The position numbers were made by a program, and so were the translations under genes. A DNA stretch of 10,483 nucleotides from Podila epigama. Taxonomy: Eukaryota; Mortierellomycota; Mortierellomycetes; Mortierellales; Mortierellaceae. Within the stretch, counting starts at the first letter, position 1. Every line of letters begins with the position of its first letter. The notes beneath the pieces were generated by a model. The model was not told where the DNA came from and did no database searches. It was given only the letters and a program-made list of their open reading frames with translations. Shown piece by piece: positions 9,003 to 10,483 of this stretch. The stretch spans positions 1-10,483 of the forward strand of contig JAAAVE010000587.1 in the NCBI GenBank assembly GCA_015679605.1, written 5' to 3'.

Positions 9003-9954
9003 ATGGTTCATAAATTCATTCTGTCAGCATTGGCCCTGGCGGCCTTGACGTTTCCATCAGTATCAGCGTCACCTGTACCTCGTTCCTTTACAGAAATGGC
9101 ATCAGAACCAGTCACACAAACTGCCTCCGGGGCCAAGGCATTGACAAAGCGTGCTGGCTCTGCAGCAACCATCATCACGACGTGCACGGTCGACAATTCG
9201 TTTGCAGTGACCTTTGATGATGGCCCTGGTACCCTCACTCACAAGCTGCTAGACTATCTCAAGGATAGGGGTGTCAAGGTGACATTTTTTGTCAACGGTG
9301 ACAATTACAACAACATCTTGGATAAAGAATATTCTGCGGTGGTGAAGCGCGCGTTTGATGAGGGCCACCAGATTGGATCCCATACTTGGTCCCATGCCAA
9401 TTTACAAGCATCAAGCACGAATATTGACCAAGAGATGACCAAGTGTAAGTTGAGTGGCTGTCATATCGGGTCATCGTACTACCTTCCTACCGTGCTTGAA
9501 ATGAAATGGGGTGAGCAAATTATACAATATATCAAAAAAGGGGGGTCTACTAACATGTTACTATGCTTTCACGCGTGCATTCTTTTTTCTAGTGGACCAG
9601 GCACTCAAGACGATTATTGGCAAGCGACCAGTGTACATGCGACCTCCGTATGGGAACACATCGCCCGCGGCACTCGAGTACCTTGGTTCACACGGGTACA
9701 AGGTTGTCAACTGGAATGTGGACACGGAAGACTGGCGGCACCCCAAAGCGTTTGATGTGAACTTGGCGGCATACAAGGCGGCGATCCAGAATCCACCTGC
9801 AAGCCGGCGGTTCATTAGCCTGCAGCATGATGCTGAAGCAGACACGGCCGGAGTGTTTGGCAAGATGGCGATTGAATATGTCTTGGACAAAGGGTACGAT
9901 GTGATGCCTGTCGGCACATGTCTAGGTGATACCACAGGCTGGTACCGGGACTAG
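9003..9954 (+). CDS. Secreted chitin/polysaccharide deacetylase (carbohydrate esterase family 4)
   Basis: Metal-dependent deacetylase converting chitin to chitosan in the cell wall or outside the cell. Exons 9003-9444 and 9593-9954 encode 267 residues; the intron (9445-9592, GTAAGT…CTAG) splits a Leu codon (EMTK-L-DQALKTII). All five NodB motifs are present: MT1 TFDDGP with D72/D73; MT2 H127-T-W-S-H131; MT3 R164-P-P-Y-G; MT4 D191-T-E-D-W195; MT5 with ISLQH226. Residues 1-22 form a signal peptide (hydrophobic ILSALALAALTF, then SVSAS-PV). K49-R50 (ALTKR) is a Kex2-type site, so the mature enzyme may begin near A51. C61 and the Cys of VGTCLGD near the C-terminus could form the family's disulfide. 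No chitin-binding module or GPI signal is visible, so it is probably released. The start was chosen for the signal peptide and the ACCATGG context. A standalone catalytic domain of this size is usual. Chitin is the most likely substrate, though other N-acetylated glycans are possible. Confidence 0.95.
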
Positions 9955-10096
9955 ACTGAGGTCCTCGCTATGTTTTTCTTTTTCTTTATCTTTTTACAAG
10001 AGAATGACCCATGCATTGCCACACCTACACATTTTGAACGCATTTGTGTTTCTTACCATCTGATAACTATCCAACAAAACCACGCATCTTGCATAC

Positions 10097-10180
10097 CATT
10101 TAGTCCTAGTGATCATTTATCAAACTCATTTAACAAAGTCATTTAGCAAGCCATTTAGTACATCATTTAGCAACATTGAT
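10097..10180 (+). repeat. Short-period tandem repeat with CATTTAGCAA-like units
   Basis: The words CATTTAG, CATTTAT, CATTTAA, CATTTAG, CATTTAG, CATTTAG and CATTGAT start at 10097, 10114, 10127, 10140, 10152, 10164 and 10174. Spacing is mostly 12-13 bases, and CAA often follows. It lies about 140 bases after the deacetylase stop and runs into a microsatellite. Confidence 0.75.
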
Positions 10181-10213
10181 AATAATAATAATAATAATAA
10201 TAATAGTAGTAGT
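10181..10213 (+). repeat. (AAT)8 (AGT)3 microsatellite
   Basis: Eight AAT units (10181-10204) followed by three AGT units (10205-10213). This is an ordinary trinucleotide simple repeat adjoining the CATTTA repeat. Confidence 0.9.
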
Positions 10214-10483
10214 ACTATTAAAAGCATCTTCATCTCACGCAGGAAACATCTCGAATGGTAGATATAACCAAACACTTGACCTACCTAGCGTTCATATTCT
10301 TCGCTTGACACAACAAAGACCAGATGCACCCCTGTGACTGGATGGATGGACGGGATGTCAAAAAAAAAATTCTCGCATTAACTTTAACTTGACGGTTTGG
10401 TCTGGACCTCATTTTGAGGCCAATCCCCAATCGCGCAAAATTCTCTTTTATTGTCTTTGTTTTCTATTTCTGTTTTTCGACTT
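10214..10483 (+). other. Right-end spacer, possible promoter of a gene beyond the window
   Basis: No coding region is supportable. The last 45 bases are T/C-rich, resembling the leaders in front of the TPI and deacetylase genes, which suggests a plus-strand gene may begin just outside. An A9 run lies at 10361-10369. No poly(A) signal for the deacetylase was identified with confidence in 9955-10213. Confidence 0.3.

Overview
The window is nuclear DNA of a filamentous fungus. Genes are split by short GT-AG introns (about 97 to 305 bases), the spacers hold long T/A and pyrimidine tracts, and the coding content is typical of fungi. The secreted chitin deacetylase and overall gene style suggest an early-diverging lineage, perhaps Mucoromycota. 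That placement is inference; no marker here settles it.

Layout. (1) Left edge, minus strand: first exon of a probable NAPE-hydrolysing phospholipase D of the metallo-beta-lactamase fold, running off the window. (2) Positions 651-866, minus strand: a small single-span membrane protein ORF of unknown function. (3) Positions 1149-3391, plus strand: a six-exon long-chain-base/sphingosine-1-phosphate phosphatase (Lcb3/Ysr3/SGPP type) with all three PAP2 catalytic motifs and an apparent reading-frame break in its last exon. (4) Positions 3512-5883, minus strand: a four-exon TPR + F-box + LRR protein of the Dia2/Pof3 type, convergent with gene 3. (5) Positions 6270-7709, plus strand: four-exon triosephosphate isomerase, sharing a 386-bp divergent promoter region with the Dia2-like gene. 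(6) Positions 7710 to about 8640: no supportable gene, only simple-sequence DNA. (7) Positions 9003-9954, plus strand: two-exon secreted CE4 chitin/polysaccharide deacetylase with signal peptide and Kex2-type site, preceded by a very long pyrimidine leader. (8) Right end: a short-period tandem repeat, a microsatellite and a T-rich stretch that may be the next promoter.

The genes do not form an evident pathway: phospholipid and sphingolipid turnover, replication-linked ubiquitin ligation, glycolysis and cell-wall modification sit side by side as ordinary fungal housekeeping neighbours. I found no mobile element, RNA gene, CRISPR array or clearly new system. The points most worth a second look are the frame break in the phosphatase gene, the Dia2-like architecture that appears only after splicing, tandem splice acceptors behind a 23-base A-tract, and two repeat-rich spacers.
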